Positions 63,776 to 64,000 of a DNA stretch of 64,000 nucleotides are shown one piece after another. Position 1 is the first letter of the stretch; the number at the start of each line of letters is the position of its first letter. Origin of the DNA: Lactococcus nasutitermitis. GTDB lineage: Bacteria > Bacillota > Bacilli > Lactobacillales > Streptococcaceae. The notes beneath the pieces were generated by a model. It did no database searches. It saw only the letters and a list, made by a program, of their open reading frames with translations, and was not told the DNA's origin. A program made the position numbers and the translations under genes. The DNA lies in assembly GCF_018403765.1 (NCBI RefSeq), contig NZ_BOVQ01000004.1, positions 62,001 through 126,000 on the forward strand, read 5' to 3'.

Positions 63776-64000
63776 TTTTATTCTCCTCTTCTTCTAACGC
63801 AATTTTTCTTCCCTCTTCAAAAAAGAGAAGTAAGTCATCAACAAAACGTGTGGCACGTTCTTCGCCCATTGCTTCAAAGGCACGGGAAATATTGTTAATA
63901 AATGTACAACGTTGTGTTTCGGCTAACTTTCTTCCTTTATCAGTCAAGGCAACCAAAATCTTTCTACGGTCAACACGTGAAATCTCGCGTGTCACCATTC
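63768..64000 (-). CDS. MarR-family regulator, C-terminal part (cut by right window edge)
   Basis: An open frame runs in from the window edge. The visible 77 residues include the MarR wing VTREISRVDRRKILVALTDKGRKLA and the dimerisation helices. The N-terminus lies beyond 64000. It probably represses the MFS-DUF4811 operon and responds to the exporter's substrates. Confidence 0.85.
   Translation of the reverse strand, partial: MVTREISRVDRRKILVALTDKGRKLAETQRCTFINNISRAFEAMGEERATRFVDDLLLFFEEGRKIALEEEENKNA

Overview
The window looks like a piece of chromosome from a Lactococcus or a very close relative in the Streptococcaceae. The DNA is AT-rich, and most genes are on the minus strand and tightly packed. 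Gene order and proteins fit lactic streptococci: catabolic acetolactate synthase next to leuABCD, pyrE-pyrC under PyrR, rex-radC, comFA-comFC, phoH-ybeY-dgkA, rplU-prp-rpmA, birA-bioY, an amino-acid ABC operon ending in trxB, fhs with a PurBox, and deoB-deoD. No rRNA, CRISPR array, transposase or prophage is visible. One tRNA (Gln, CTG) is present.

Layout. 1-1040: three small unrecognised minus-strand genes of accessory type, plus a possible ~60-nt RNA. 1061-3910: dnaD-nth-trmK-nif3-like operon. 4041-6240: pyrE-pyrC with a PyrR attenuator. 6281-10438: ABC-F protein, rex, radC, TMEM175-like channel. 10654-12845: secreted BspA-repeat/matrixin protein. 13015-22722: als, then a leu operon with leader-peptide attenuation and a CodY-like box, interrupted between leuB and leuC by a DUF2716 gene, two NUDIX genes and an aldo/keto reductase broken by one stop codon. 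22791-24911: LPXTG BspA-repeat surface protein. 24976-29038: potABCD. 29187-29564: a promoter-to-terminator unit without a credible ORF (putative RNA gene). 29642-33083: membrane protein, L-type lectin/MucBP surface protein and a glycosyltransferase remnant. 33090-35858: YigZ, tRNA-Gln, comFA-comFC. 35863-48408: housekeeping genes. 48520-52403: amino-acid ABC transporter with trxB. 52566-56676: fhs, deoD, deoB. 56791-61314: a GT41/SPINDLY-type glycosyltransferase directly downstream of a giant Ser/Thr/Gly-rich LPXTG adhesin. 61328-64000: DUF4811, MFS exporter, MarR (partial).

Two things stand out. First, a dispersed palindrome with consensus TTTTGACAGAACTGTCAAAA occurs about twenty times, in spacers and inside genes, and in three places as 55-98 bp composite elements with the same ends and shared internal modules. 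Inside genes it is used only in the two reading frames that avoid its TGA. Second, the adhesin and the OGT-like enzyme next to it look like a compact two-gene surface-glycoprotein system, with none of the usual SRR-locus GtfA/GtfB or accessory Sec genes nearby. Other regulatory signals that could be read directly are a shared AATTACGTATA box before radC and comFA (variant competence box), BirA and PurR operators, twin operator-like palindromes before the LPXTG BspA gene, and promoters that predict leaderless mRNAs for dnaD and comFA.
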